NCBI RefSeq assembly: GCF_000373265.1
Contig: NZ_KB890762.1
Location: forward strand, 692,833 to 756,832
Length of the DNA stretch: 64,000 nt
Direction: 5' to 3'
Origin: Pontibacter roseus DSM 17521
GTDB lineage: Bacteria > Bacteroidota > Bacteroidia > Cytophagales > Hymenobacteraceae
Every line of letters starts with the position of its first letter. The first letter of the stretch is position 1. Shown one piece after another: positions 10,163 to 18,287 of this stretch. A program made the position numbers and the translations under genes. The notes beneath the pieces were generated by a model, which was not told the DNA's origin, ran no database searches, and saw only the letters and a program-made list of their open reading frames with translations.

Positions 10163-10573
10163 TCAGTATTGTTCCAGCCAGATGCGCGCCTCCTCGTCAG
10201 CAAAGAATGTGCGTATCTCCATCTGCTTGCACCTCTGGATTACGTTGTCGATTTGCAGCTGGGTGAAGAACTCGCGCGGGTATACCCACGTCATGTAGCG
10301 TACGCCTGCATCGCTGAGTGCAGGGAGCCAAACATCACCCAACCAGTCTGACGCGCCAGAATGTCCTGTCACTTTTGAGTTGCTGTTCAAAAGCTTGGGC
10401 ACACCATATTCTTTTACAAGTTCTAATAGCAGATTGCAGCCCTCAAAGCCCCTTCTAGAATTGAGCCAGCCACTCCATACTGCCGTCATAATCCTGCATT
10501 CAGGCTCCCACTTCACTTCGAGGTAGTCCTTCTTAATCAGTATTTTTGTATTTCCATCGCTCACACACAACAT
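10163..10573 (-). CDS. STAS/SpoIIAA-like small cytoplasmic protein
   Basis: A 136-residue protein without signal peptide. The pattern (YLEVKWEPE..IMTAVWSGWLNSRRGFEG, then a central WLP..SDAGVRYMTWVYPREFF, ending in FFADEEARIWL) is that of small STAS/SEC14-like proteins common in Cytophagales, whose biochemical role is unknown to me. A second protein of the same layout is encoded divergently at 10749, which suggests an old duplication. The two starts are separated by a 175-bp AT-rich region that must hold both promoters. Confidence 0.65.
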   Translation of the reverse strand: MLCVSDGNTKILIKKDYLEVKWEPECRIMTAVWSGWLNSRRGFEGCNLLLELVKEYGVPKLLNSNSKVTGHSGASDWLGDVWLPALSDAGVRYMTWVYPREFFTQLQIDNVIQRCKQMEIRTFFADEEARIWLEQY

Positions 10574-10748
10574 ACAACACAGGTGTTAGGCATTCTTGTA
10601 TTTTTAACATGAGATTCAGAGCCGAGGTTGCTTATCCAGAAGCAATCGTTGAACAATCCTAATAAAACATTTTTAAGTTGAATTATTAGCAGCCCAGATT
10701 GTTCTATAGCAGTATACAAATTTTTTTTTCTGCTACGGGCAAACCTTC

Positions 10749-11171
10749 ATGATTATTTTCAAGAATTTCTTCTGCACCATCTTGCTCCATCCTCAAGAGC
10801 ATATGCTTCATCTGGTATGGTTGCAGCAACCAGATACATCCAATCTCCTCGCCATCTACAACAAGGCCATTGACTTGAGCATTGGGCATGCAGTGAAGTT
10901 TTGGATTGCTGATAATCACAGAGGTTTTAACTTTGATGTGTGCATGCAGCGGGCGCTCGCAGAGTTGTGCGCCACCCGACTGTACGATACGCAGGTGCTC
11001 CGCTTTGCCCGAATCATTCCCATGGATGTGTTCCAGGAGTTGGTGTCACACAAGATGCGCAACATGATGAACCAACTGGTGGTGAACGAAGTGGAATTCG
11101 AGGTGTTCAGCCAGGTGGAGGAAGCTAAATTCTGGTTGCAGCAGGTGGATGCGCTCTCAGCCATCGCCTGA
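10749..11171 (+). CDS. STAS/SpoIIAA-like small cytoplasmic protein (divergent paralogue)
   Basis: A 140-residue protein built like its divergent neighbour at 10163-10573: N-terminal strand pair, central helix with FWIADNHRGF, then VLRFARIIPMDVFQE and the closing FEVFSQVEEAKFWLQQ, equivalent to FFADEEARIWLEQY. No catalytic motif is visible. Members of such families may be signalling adaptors, but this is only inference. The start is the first ATG (10749). Confidence 0.65.
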   Translation: MIIFKNFFCTILLHPQEHMLHLVWLQQPDTSNLLAIYNKAIDLSIGHAVKFWIADNHRGFNFDVCMQRALAELCATRLYDTQVLRFARIIPMDVFQELVSHKMRNMMNQLVVNEVEFEVFSQVEEAKFWLQQVDALSAIA

Positions 11172-11220
11172 GTGGAACGTACAGGTAGCGTGTGCGTATG
11201 TTCTAAAAAAATGAAACACC

Positions 11221-11484
11221 ATGTCGCTCGGCCCTAAACTGATAGAGAAACTCAACAAGGTATACCCTCCCGATACCCGCCAGGACACGCACTACAACGG
11301 CAAGGATTTGACCTTCATCACCAATGAACGGGGGGAACCTGTTACCCTGTTCATCGGGAAGCGGAACGAGGACGGTTCCATTGCCGGTGAGCGCTATGTG
11401 CGCACCATCGTGCGGGACCAGAAAACAGATAAGGTTCAGCGGAGCCACTGGGACCTCAAAGGCAAAGTAAGCCGCAGCAACTGA
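11221..11484 (+). CDS. Small conserved hypothetical protein
   Basis: An 87-residue soluble, basic protein (LGPKLIEKLNKVYPPDTRQD, GKDLTFITNERGEPVTLFIG, DGSIAGERYVRTI, HWDLKGKVSR). It is compact and hydrophilic and reads as a genuine gene with an ATG start. I know no function; the C-terminal KVQRSHWDLKGKVSRSN could bind nucleic acid. It converges on the 66-residue gene at 11494 with only a 9-bp gap. Confidence 0.6.
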   Translation: MSLGPKLIEKLNKVYPPDTRQDTHYNGKDLTFITNERGEPVTLFIGKRNEDGSIAGERYVRTIVRDQKTDKVQRSHWDLKGKVSRSN

Positions 11485-11493
11485 GCCAGCAGC

Positions 11494-11694
11494 CTACAAC
11501 TCCTGCATATCGAAGTCCTTGCCGCGTCCGTACTGCAGCAGGTCGTGCAGCAGGAAAGTATCCAGCGTGTTCAGGTCCTTCACCAGGTAGGCTCCCTCCT
11601 CGGGCATATCCACCACCTGAAACTCAAACTTCTCCCCGAAGTTCTGCAGCACGTATTTCTTCCCTCTTCTCAGGTTGTCGAATGATATGGCCAT
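11494..11694 (-). CDS. Small conserved hypothetical protein
   Basis: A 66-residue acidic protein (ISFDNLRRGKKYVLQNFGE, FEFQVVDMPEEGAYLVKDL, TFLLHDLLQYGRGKDF). It resembles a short SH3-like or Tudor-like barrel by its alternating strands, but this is a visual impression only. It is convergent with the preceding small gene and stands alone otherwise. Confidence 0.6.
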   Translation of the reverse strand: MAISFDNLRRGKKYVLQNFGEKFEFQVVDMPEEGAYLVKDLNTLDTFLLHDLLQYGRGKDFDMQEL

Positions 11695-11841
11695 GCATTA
11701 AAATTTTTGTCGTCTTTTCAGGCAGCAAGTATAGGCAGCCTTTTTATCAATTCTATGGCTTTACGATTATTTGCTGAGGTAGGTATAGCCGCTCATGCCT
11801 GAACAGTGAAAGCCAGGTATAGCCGGAAATCGGAAATTGGC

Positions 11842-11849
11842 TATCTTTG
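11842..11849 (+). promoter_or_regulatory. Bacteroidota -7 promoter box of truC
   Basis: TATCTTTG matches TAnnTTTG exactly. Transcription would start a few bases downstream, which excludes the TTG at 11847 as the truC start and supports GTG at 11871. Confidence 0.6.
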
Positions 11850-11870
11850 CACGAACGAAATTTTGAGCCT

Positions 11871-12608
11871 GTGCTGGAGATACTGTATGAGGATGAGCGC
11901 TATGTGGCGGTGAACAAGCCCAACGGGCTGCTGGTGCACCGCACGCGCATTGCTGAGGAGAAGAAGGAATTCGCCCTGCAGATGCTGCGCGACCAACTGG
12001 GCTACCAGGTATACGCCGCCCATCGCCTGGACCGGGGCACCTCGGGTGTGCTGCTGTTCGCCAAGAGCCCTGAGGCGACCGGCCCGCTGGTGAAGGCATT
12101 TGAAGACCGTTTGGTGAGTAAGACCTATTACGCCATCGTGCGCGGCTATACCGCACATAAGGAGACCATCGACAGCCCTATCCGCCCTGACAAAGACCAC
12201 AAGCACAAAGCGCCGCAGGAAGCCGTTACCCATTATACCCGATTAGCTACCGTAGAGCTGCCTATACCGGTAGGCAGGTATAGTACGGCCCGTTACTCAC
12301 TGGTGCAGGTGCAACCGGAGACGGGGCGCATGCACCAAATCCGAAAGCACTTCGCTCATATCCGGCATTATATTATTGGTGACAGACGGCATGGCGACTG
12401 GCGCCACAACCAGATGTTTTGGGAGGAGCTGCACAGTCCTTTTCTGCTGCTCCATGCTGCTTCGCTGGAATTAGTGCATCCGGTGACTGGTCAGCTTTGG
12501 GTCATTCAGGCGCCTATGCCACAGAACATGCACCGCCTGTGCCTGCAGTTTGGTTGGGAAGAAGCCCTGAATGAAGCTGGTTTGACGGCAGTGGCTGTTG
12601 GTTTATGA
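11871..12608 (+). CDS. truC: tRNA pseudouridine synthase C-like (RluA family)
   Basis: A RluA-family pseudouridine synthase with the catalytic motif HRLDRGTSGVLLF (Asp in RLD), and the downstream QPETGRMHQIRKHFAHI and HAASLEL blocks. TruC modifies U65 in some tRNAs. Starting at GTG 11871 the protein begins (M)LEILYEDERYVAVNKPNG, which aligns with the start of E. coli TruC; the frame upstream to TTG 11847 overlaps a promoter box. The product is 245 residues. Its last two codons overlap the end of the convergent gene at 12603. Confidence 0.85.
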   Translation: MLEILYEDERYVAVNKPNGLLVHRTRIAEEKKEFALQMLRDQLGYQVYAAHRLDRGTSGVLLFAKSPEATGPLVKAFEDRLVSKTYYAIVRGYTAHKETIDSPIRPDKDHKHKAPQEAVTHYTRLATVELPIPVGRYSTARYSLVQVQPETGRMHQIRKHFAHIRHYIIGDRRHGDWRHNQMFWEELHSPFLLLHAASLELVHPVTGQLWVIQAPMPQNMHRLCLQFGWEEALNEAGLTAVAVGL

Positions 12609-12986
12609 TTGGTCCAGCATACGCTTCACCACCTCTACCTGCAGGTTGGCAACGAAGGCATTGTGCGGGTCTGAGTTGAGGGCAGTGAGCAGATAAGCCA
12701 TGGGCGAGAGCCGCCAATCCTGCACCACCTCGCCATTACGGGACCTGTACACCACCTTGAAGTTCTCCTGCAGAGGCAAATGCATGCAGTTGCAGGCCTC
12801 CGTTGCCCTTTTAACGGCAAAGCTCAATTCGTGCAGGCTCCTACAACCGTTCTTTTCCAGTAGGTCGCTGGCGTAGTGGGTGAGGTTGCGGTCGGCTAGG
12901 CTGTCTGCAAAGTTTTCAATCGTGCTGTGGAGGCTCACATGGTCTAGGGTCATTAACATGGCTAATCTGGCTTGATGGTGATACAT
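12603..12986 (-). CDS. Unknown protein encoded directly downstream of a DnaJ-type gene
   Basis: A 127-residue soluble protein that I do not recognise. It has a helical N-terminal half with two cysteines close together (EACNC) and an ordered C-terminal part (FKVVYRSRNGEVVQDWRLSP, LLTALNSDPHN, NLQVEVVKRML). The start could also be the internal ATG before LMTLDHVSL. It begins 2 bp after the stop of the DnaJ/CbpA gene in the same direction, so the two are almost certainly cotranscribed. That is the place where CbpM modulators occur, but the sequence is not CbpM-like. It overlaps truC by 6 bp at the 3' end. Confidence 0.65.
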   Translation of the reverse strand: MYHHQARLAMLMTLDHVSLHSTIENFADSLADRNLTHYASDLLEKNGCRSLHELSFAVKRATEACNCMHLPLQENFKVVYRSRNGEVVQDWRLSPMAYLLTALNSDPHNAFVANLQVEVVKRMLDQS

Positions 12987-12988
12987 AG

Positions 12989-13921
12989 TTATACATTGGC
13001 CGTTTTCCGCTGGTGCAAGTCCCGCAACTGCAGCATCAGGCTGCGCTCCTCGTCTGAAAGGTGCACCGGAAGCTGTACCTCTATCTTTACGTACAAATCC
13101 CCGTGCTGGTCCGGTTTGCCATAGACAGGCATGCCCTTGCCGCGCAGGCGCAGGGTTTTTCCATTCTGCGTTCCGGCAGGTATTTTCAGCTTCAGTTTAC
13201 CGGTAATGGTGTCCACTTCGGCGTCTCCTCCTAGTATGGCAGTGTACAAATCTAGGTTGAGCTTTGTATGCAGGTCATCGCCTTGCCGGTCAAAGTTAGG
13301 ATGCGGCTGCACCAGCACCCGCATGAACAAATCGCCGGGAACTCCCCCTCCTACCGCTGGCCCGCCTTTTCCCTTTATCCGGAGCACCTGGCCGTCGGCA
13401 ACCCCTGGCTTGGTGGTGATGCGCAGCTGCTGCCCATTCACGGTGAGTAAGCGGGAGGTGCCACTGTAGGCCTCCTGCAATGAGATGGCCATTTCACCTT
13501 CGTAATCTTGCCCTTTGGTTGCTCGTCCCCGGCCCCGGAAATCGCCGGCCTGCTGCGCGAAGCCACCTCCGAAGAACTGCTCAAAAAAATCAGAAAAACC
13601 GCTGCCCCCAAACATGTCGCTGGCATCGCCCTGGCTGTAGCTACCTCTGAAGCCGCCGCCCGGCTGCCCCCTGTACTGGCCTCCCCCCTGCTGGAACTGT
13701 CGCCAGTTAGCACCCAATTCATCGTACTGCTTGCGCTTCTGCTCATCGCCCAGCACCTCATAGGCCTCGCTGATGTCTTTGAATTTCTCTTCGGCCGCCT
13801 TGTCGCCTTTGGTTTTGTCAGGGTGAAATTTTTTGGCAAGTGCACGGTAAGCCTTTTTAATGTCGGCCTGCGAAGCTGACTTCTCTACACCCAGTATCTT
13901 GTAGTAGTCCTTGTATTCCAT
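12989..13921 (-). CDS. DnaJ/CbpA-type J-domain co-chaperone
   Basis: A 310-residue class B J-protein: J domain at residues 4-68 with the Hsp70-activating HPD at 33-35, a Gly/Phe-rich linker (residues about 75-165, several GGGF/FGG motifs), and two C-terminal beta-barrel substrate-binding domains, with no zinc-finger (CxxCxGxG) repeats. It resembles CbpA and should deliver substrates to DnaK. The ATG at 13921 gives [12 protein letters not shown], the normal J-domain start; upstream open frame is not coding. The next gene follows after 2 bp. Confidence 0.93.
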   Translation of the reverse strand: MEYKDYYKILGVEKSASQADIKKAYRALAKKFHPDKTKGDKAAEEKFKDISEAYEVLGDEQKRKQYDELGANWRQFQQGGGQYRGQPGGGFRGSYSQGDASDMFGGSGFSDFFEQFFGGGFAQQAGDFRGRGRATKGQDYEGEMAISLQEAYSGTSRLLTVNGQQLRITTKPGVADGQVLRIKGKGGPAVGGGVPGDLFMRVLVQPHPNFDRQGDDLHTKLNLDLYTAILGGDAEVDTITGKLKLKIPAGTQNGKTLRLRGKGMPVYGKPDQHGDLYVKIEVQLPVHLSDEERSLMLQLRDLHQRKTANV

Positions 13922-14020
13922 GCCTTGTGTGGTTTTTGCTTCTGAATTGGAATCAGTAGTTTGCTTTACAGGTATAAAACGCAAATGCAATAGAGTTGTT
14001 AAGCAGGCCAAGTGCAAAAA

Positions 14021-14050
14021 AAGAAGCACCGCTGTAGAGCGGTGCTTCTT
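14021..14050 (-). terminator. Intrinsic terminator of the YqaE lipoprotein gene
   Basis: A perfect 13-bp stem (14021-14033 with 14038-14050) with a 4-nt loop, followed on the minus strand by seven T residues. It ends transcription of the gene at 14075 and insulates the J-protein gene. Confidence 0.92.
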
Positions 14051-14074
14051 CAAAGGTGGGTATGCTCACCCAAT

Positions 14075-14674
14075 CTAAATCGTATCCGTCACAACGAGCA
14101 GAGCGTAGATGATGCCCGGAATCACGCCCAGCAACCACAGGATGATGCTAATCCAGAAGGAAGTGCCGATGCCGTCGTGCAGGAACACGGCCAGTGGCGG
14201 CAACAGGATAGCCAAAATGATTTTGATAATGCTAGTGCCTCCGCCTCCGTCCTGCTTCAGCGCTTCACGCACTTCTTTTCTAAATTCCTTTTTCTCGGCC
14301 TTTGTCATGGAGGCGATACGCTCTTTGGCCATGGCTAGCGCCTCAGCCTCAGTCACCTTCACTTCTTCCACAGGAACAGGAGCCACAGGAGTCACTTTTG
14401 GAGTAGCTGCGGCTACCGGGGCAGCTACGCTCGCTTCCAGCACAGGCTCCTCAGGGGCTTTAGCGGCCTCTTTCTCCTCAACAACCGCCAGGGCTACATC
14501 AGAGAGTAAGGTTTCGGGCGCTACCTCTTTCTCATGGGCAGGCTTGGTTTTCAGTTCATGGTAGGGTGCAGCCTTATGCGCTGCAAATTCATAATATTTG
14601 GCGGAACTACAGGCAAACATCAGCTGAGCTGCCACTAGTACCAATACCAGGTTGAGTAAACTTTTAATCTTCAT
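14075..14674 (-). CDS. Lipoprotein fused to a YqaE/Pmp3 membrane domain
   Basis: A 199-residue protein. A signal peptide with lipobox (AAQLMFAC, Cys22) is followed by a long Ala/Pro/Val/Glu-rich low-complexity linker (about residues 45-115), a charged helix (EALAMAKERIASMTKAEKKEF) and, at the C-terminus, two hydrophobic helices of the YqaE/Pmp3 family (IILAILLPPLAVFLHDGIG...WLLGVIPGIIYALLVV). Free-standing Pmp3 proteins are about 52 residues and are linked to salt or membrane stress. Here the domain is tethered to an acylated N-terminus, so the protein may link two membranes across the periplasm; this is inference. Confidence 0.85.
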   Translation of the reverse strand: MKIKSLLNLVLVLVAAQLMFACSSAKYYEFAAHKAAPYHELKTKPAHEKEVAPETLLSDVALAVVEEKEAAKAPEEPVLEASVAAPVAAATPKVTPVAPVPVEEVKVTEAEALAMAKERIASMTKAEKKEFRKEVREALKQDGGGGTSIIKIILAILLPPLAVFLHDGIGTSFWISIILWLLGVIPGIIYALLVVTDTI

Positions 14675-14849
14675 AGTTTTAGAGGTTTAGGGTAATACAA
14701 ATGATAGACAGAATATTCCGCTGTCTGCGGATTTGGTGAAGTGTATACGGAGCACCGACAGGAATAACATGCAGTTCTCTTCATATATATTCCTACTACT
14801 GTTTAAACCTGCATTTTGTTATCCTTATTCATAAAAGGGTGCAACGACT

Positions 14850-15569
14850 TTAGCTGCTAGAAAACTCCTCCTGCTTCTCCAGGAGTAAGACTTTAAGGGT
14901 ATCTGAAAGCAACTGTTTCAGTTGGTGCCACCTTTCGGGGTGATGTTCCTGGTACTTCTGGTTCACCTCCAGCTCTATACCAACGTACTGGTCGGCCGTG
15001 AATTTGCGGCGCATGTATGAGGTCAGTCCATCCGCTATACCCAGATAAGGGTAGTTGAAACGGACCAGCAGCTTTTTGTCCTGCCGGAGGAGCGCGGCTT
15101 TCCACTCGCGGCTGAAGGCGCGCTCCTGTTTCCGTTTGGGGTCATATAGCAACCCAATGTCAGCCTGCCGCTCCTCGCCATCCAGCACAGGCGTAAAGGT
15201 ATGCACGGACAGGTGCAGCACCTGCCTTCCCGCTGACACAAAGTCCTGCACCATTTGCTCCACCTCCTCACGGTACGGTAGGTAATGCTGACGTAGTAAG
15301 CGTTGTCGGTCCTTCTCAGGCAGCATACTGCTGAACTCAGAGAACAGCTTGGGGTGGCCGATGGAACGGTTCAGCTCCACGAGAAGACGCGTCGTCTCAG
15401 AATAGAAGCCAACGTCGGCCACTGGCCTGAGGGACTGGTAAAGGTCCAGCGCACCAATGTCATAGCCGCGGTGAGTTTGTAGTATATCTTCTTGTCCGTT
15501 GAATAATGCTTCATAGGCTGGAGGCACTGTATTTCCTCCGTGTTCACATGTCAACAGTAGTCTCAGCAT
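14850..15569 (-). CDS. N-formylglutamate amidohydrolase-family hydrolase
   Basis: A 239-residue member of the N-formylglutamate amidohydrolase (HutG-like) family, a zinc-dependent amidase fold. Signatures include LLLTCEHGGN near the start, THRGYDIGALDLY, RLLVELNRSIGHPKLFSEFS, HLSVHTFTPVLDG, ADIGLLYDPKR and IELEVNQKY. No histidine-degradation genes are near. It is the last gene of a cassette with an ATP-grasp ligase and a GCS2 ligase, overlapping the GCS2 gene by 7 bp, so it probably hydrolyses an N-acyl or amide bond of the cassette's product. Confidence 0.9.
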   Translation of the reverse strand: MLRLLLTCEHGGNTVPPAYEALFNGQEDILQTHRGYDIGALDLYQSLRPVADVGFYSETTRLLVELNRSIGHPKLFSEFSSMLPEKDRQRLLRQHYLPYREEVEQMVQDFVSAGRQVLHLSVHTFTPVLDGEERQADIGLLYDPKRKQERAFSREWKAALLRQDKKLLVRFNYPYLGIADGLTSYMRRKFTADQYVGIELEVNQKYQEHHPERWHQLKQLLSDTLKVLLLEKQEEFSSS

Positions 15570-16819
15570 GGTTTTTCAGGAATAAATACGCCCCCAAATT
15601 CCAGGCAGCGGGACAGGTTCAGGTATACCTGGCGGATTTCTTTCTCGGACGGACTTTCACCAAGCGCCTCCAGGATGCGTTTGGATAGGCAGCCTCTGGA
15701 TAGGATGACATTGAGAGCGTAAGCGATTTCAGGCTGCTCGTCCAGGTTGAGGGTCTCTTTTACCAGGTGCTTCCAGAGCTCTCCTACGGTGCAGTTCTCG
15801 GAGCAGTCGTGGCCGAAGCTGCGGATAAACTCCATATCGGAAATGACCGTCTCCTGTCCCGTCCGAATCACCTGCAACAGTAAATCGGATAGCTTGTTCT
15901 CGTCCCAATGCTTCAAATCAGCCATGCTCACCCAGCGCTCTGCCGCCAGCGCCTGAACCACAGCCACCACGGCTTGCAGCACAGCCAGGTCCACCAACGG
16001 ACTCTCCTGTATGTCTATCAAGCGTATTTCGATGGCGTTCCGGTCAAAACGTGCAATGGCGCCGCGGGAATTCAGGAATTCCTCCTGCAGCTCCCTCTCC
16101 TGGTCGTAAGGGGCCACGGCATCGTACATTTTCTGCAGAATCTGCTCTTCGTACTCTTTTTTGCTGAACACCGCCTCAGGTATGACCTTGCCCGCTATGG
16201 CTGGAATCTTTTGCTGGTTGTTCCGGTATACCTCCAATCGCGTATCGAGAAGGCCGGATATTTTGCCATCCAGTATGGGCGACGAGGCCGCTATGGCTGG
16301 GATAAGCGGCAACACCATACGGATGGCGGCATGCAGCTTCTCAAACTCTTCGTCGTTGCCGAAGGGCAGGTTCAGGTGTGTGCTCTGCAGGTTGGCCCAA
16401 CCGTGGCCACGGCAGTCGAAAATGCGATTGTAAGCTTCGTATACGGCGTTGTGCTCGTGCGGCCACAACTTGGTGTCAGTGTAGGGGTCCATCAGCGGAT
16501 GCGCTCCTGTGGGGAGCAGCATGGCGTTGTGCTTCTCGAGCATCTGGTTTATCTTCTGCACGTGCTCCTGGAACTGGTGTTGAAGCCCGATTAGTGTCCG
16601 GACAGGCTGCTGCGTTTTGAGCTCCACCACGTGCAGCACCAATTCGTTGGACCAGGCAATGTCGCCGAATTCCACATCGGATACATAGGCCCCTACCTCA
16701 TCGTAGATGAGCTGGTCGGTGATGGGCTTTACCTGGAGCGTGTCTTTGTCTACAATCATGTACTCCATTTCCACGCCATAGCCTTCAAACAGGTGCAGTG
16801 TGTTGGTGGCGTTACTCAT
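15563..16819 (-). CDS. GCS2-type glutamate-cysteine-ligase-like amidoligase
   Basis: A protein of about 418 residues of the GCS2 family (carboxylate-amine ligases with a glutamine-synthetase-like fold). Signatures are YGVEMEYMIVD at the start, HLNLPFGNDEEFEKLH, AASSPILDG, and RNAIEIRLIDIQESP. These enzymes join glutamate through its gamma-carboxyl to an amine using ATP. True glutathione synthesis is not implied, because no gshB is present. The ATG at 16819 overlaps the stop of the upstream ATP-grasp gene in ATGAGTAA, which indicates translational coupling; a further ATG exists at 16843. Confidence 0.88.
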   Translation of the reverse strand: MSNATNTLHLFEGYGVEMEYMIVDKDTLQVKPITDQLIYDEVGAYVSDVEFGDIAWSNELVLHVVELKTQQPVRTLIGLQHQFQEHVQKINQMLEKHNAMLLPTGAHPLMDPYTDTKLWPHEHNAVYEAYNRIFDCRGHGWANLQSTHLNLPFGNDEEFEKLHAAIRMVLPLIPAIAASSPILDGKISGLLDTRLEVYRNNQQKIPAIAGKVIPEAVFSKKEYEEQILQKMYDAVAPYDQERELQEEFLNSRGAIARFDRNAIEIRLIDIQESPLVDLAVLQAVVAVVQALAAERWVSMADLKHWDENKLSDLLLQVIRTGQETVISDMEFIRSFGHDCSENCTVGELWKHLVKETLNLDEQPEIAYALNVILSRGCLSKRILEALGESPSEKEIRQVYLNLSRCLEFGGVFIPEKPC

Positions 16820-18284
16820 CTGTTCTAACGTTTTTGTTGTCATCTATGCGTTTCTTTATGGATTTGAGAATGGACAGGTATAGGTCTTTTTTCAGTATCT
16901 GGTCTTCGCAACCGGAGTCGATGCTCGGGTTGTCGTTCACTTCAATGACATAGGCCTTTCCGTCAATCTCCTTCAAATCCACCCCGTACAGCCCGTCGCC
17001 TATCAGGTTCGCCGCTTTGATAGCTGTGTGCAGCACCGGGAAAGGAACATCCTCGAAAGGCACCGTTTCGTGGTCTCCTTCGGTGTCGTTCTTCTTGCCG
17101 TTCCAGTTGTAAATCTGCCAGTGCCCCTTGGCCATAAAATACTTGCAGGCATAGAGCGGCTGCTTGTCCATGATGCCGATGCGCCAATCAAAGTCCGTGG
17201 GCGTGAATTCCTGCCCAATGATGAGCTCAGAATCGGCCAGCATCTCATCCAGCTCCCGGTGCAGGCTCTCTTTGTCCTTGGCTTTCACCACCCCCTGCGA
17301 GAAGGAGCTGTCCGGCTTTTTGAGCACGCAAGGTATACCCAGTTCGGCCTCCACCTGCTCCCGGTTATCCTTATGGATAATCATGGTCTTGGGTACGGGT
17401 ACTTTGGCTTTTGTGAGCAGCTCGGCCAGGTATACCTTGTTCGTGCAACGCAGAATCGAAACCGGGTCGTCAATTACCACCAGCCCATCGGCGTAGGCCT
17501 TGCGGGCAAATTTGTAGGTATGGTGGTTGACAGAAGTGGTCTCCCGGATAAAGAGAGCATCGAACTCGGGCAAACGACGGTAATCGTCTTTGGTGATGAG
17601 CTCTACGTAAAATCCGAGCGACTCGGCCGCCTCCACAAAATACTGGATGGCCTTTTTGTCGGATGGCGGCTCTTTCTCCTCCGGATCCACCAGTATGGCG
17701 AGGTCGTAAATCTTGTTCCGTCCGATGCGTGCGCCGGAGAAGCGGTGACGGGCGAAGTAAGACTTGGCGAAGCGCATGAGGTAGCGCCAGTGGTGGTCCG
17801 GCACGTCATTGATAGGTATAGCCGAGATGCTTTGCAGCACCCACTCGTCCTTGAATACGAACTGCGCCCGCAGCAGCGGTGCCTGAAACAAATCGTGGAG
17901 CTGCTTGCAGAGCTTTTCGTACTTCTGGGCTACGTTCTGGCCGAAGTAGATACTAAGCGTAAAGGACTTGGAACGCAGGCTGCCCAGCGTTTTCTGAATC
18001 AGGTCATTCAGCTCCACGGTGATGGCCCGCACGATGGTGGGGCTCTTGAGGTCCTGCATGGTGGTCACGCTCGGAATCGGTTTGTGGCCTCTGGCCTCGG
18101 CCAGCAGCGACACGTAATAGCCGGCGGTCTGGTACCTGTAGGAGCGGCACAGGTTGAATATACGGGCGTGTTTTATGTCAGTGTATGCGGTGTCGGTCAG
18201 GTAGGACTGCACATCCACCACCTCCACGTCTTCTATCGCCACATCCCAGTCCTTGGGATAATCCACTACTACAATCTTTCGCAT
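16812..18284 (-). CDS. RimK-like ATP-grasp ligase with RLAN N-terminal domain
   Basis: A 490-residue ligase. The first about 200 residues match the RimK-like ATP-grasp N-terminal (RLAN) domain; residues about 215-480 are a RimK-type ATP-grasp with VPVPKTMIIHKDN, PCVLKKPDSSFSQGVVKA, IIGQEFTPTDFDWRIGI and the Mg-binding end YVIEVNDNPSIDSGCED. RimK relatives add amino acids, often glutamate, to a carboxylate. The gene starts 3 bp after the C39-like peptidase and overlaps the GCS2 gene, so the four products should act in one pathway. The acceptor is unknown. Confidence 0.9.
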   Translation of the reverse strand: MRKIVVVDYPKDWDVAIEDVEVVDVQSYLTDTAYTDIKHARIFNLCRSYRYQTAGYYVSLLAEARGHKPIPSVTTMQDLKSPTIVRAITVELNDLIQKTLGSLRSKSFTLSIYFGQNVAQKYEKLCKQLHDLFQAPLLRAQFVFKDEWVLQSISAIPINDVPDHHWRYLMRFAKSYFARHRFSGARIGRNKIYDLAILVDPEEKEPPSDKKAIQYFVEAAESLGFYVELITKDDYRRLPEFDALFIRETTSVNHHTYKFARKAYADGLVVIDDPVSILRCTNKVYLAELLTKAKVPVPKTMIIHKDNREQVEAELGIPCVLKKPDSSFSQGVVKAKDKESLHRELDEMLADSELIIGQEFTPTDFDWRIGIMDKQPLYACKYFMAKGHWQIYNWNGKKNDTEGDHETVPFEDVPFPVLHTAIKAANLIGDGLYGVDLKEIDGKAYVIEVNDNPSIDSGCEDQILKKDLYLSILKSIKKRIDDNKNVRTDE

Positions 18285-18287
18285 TTG

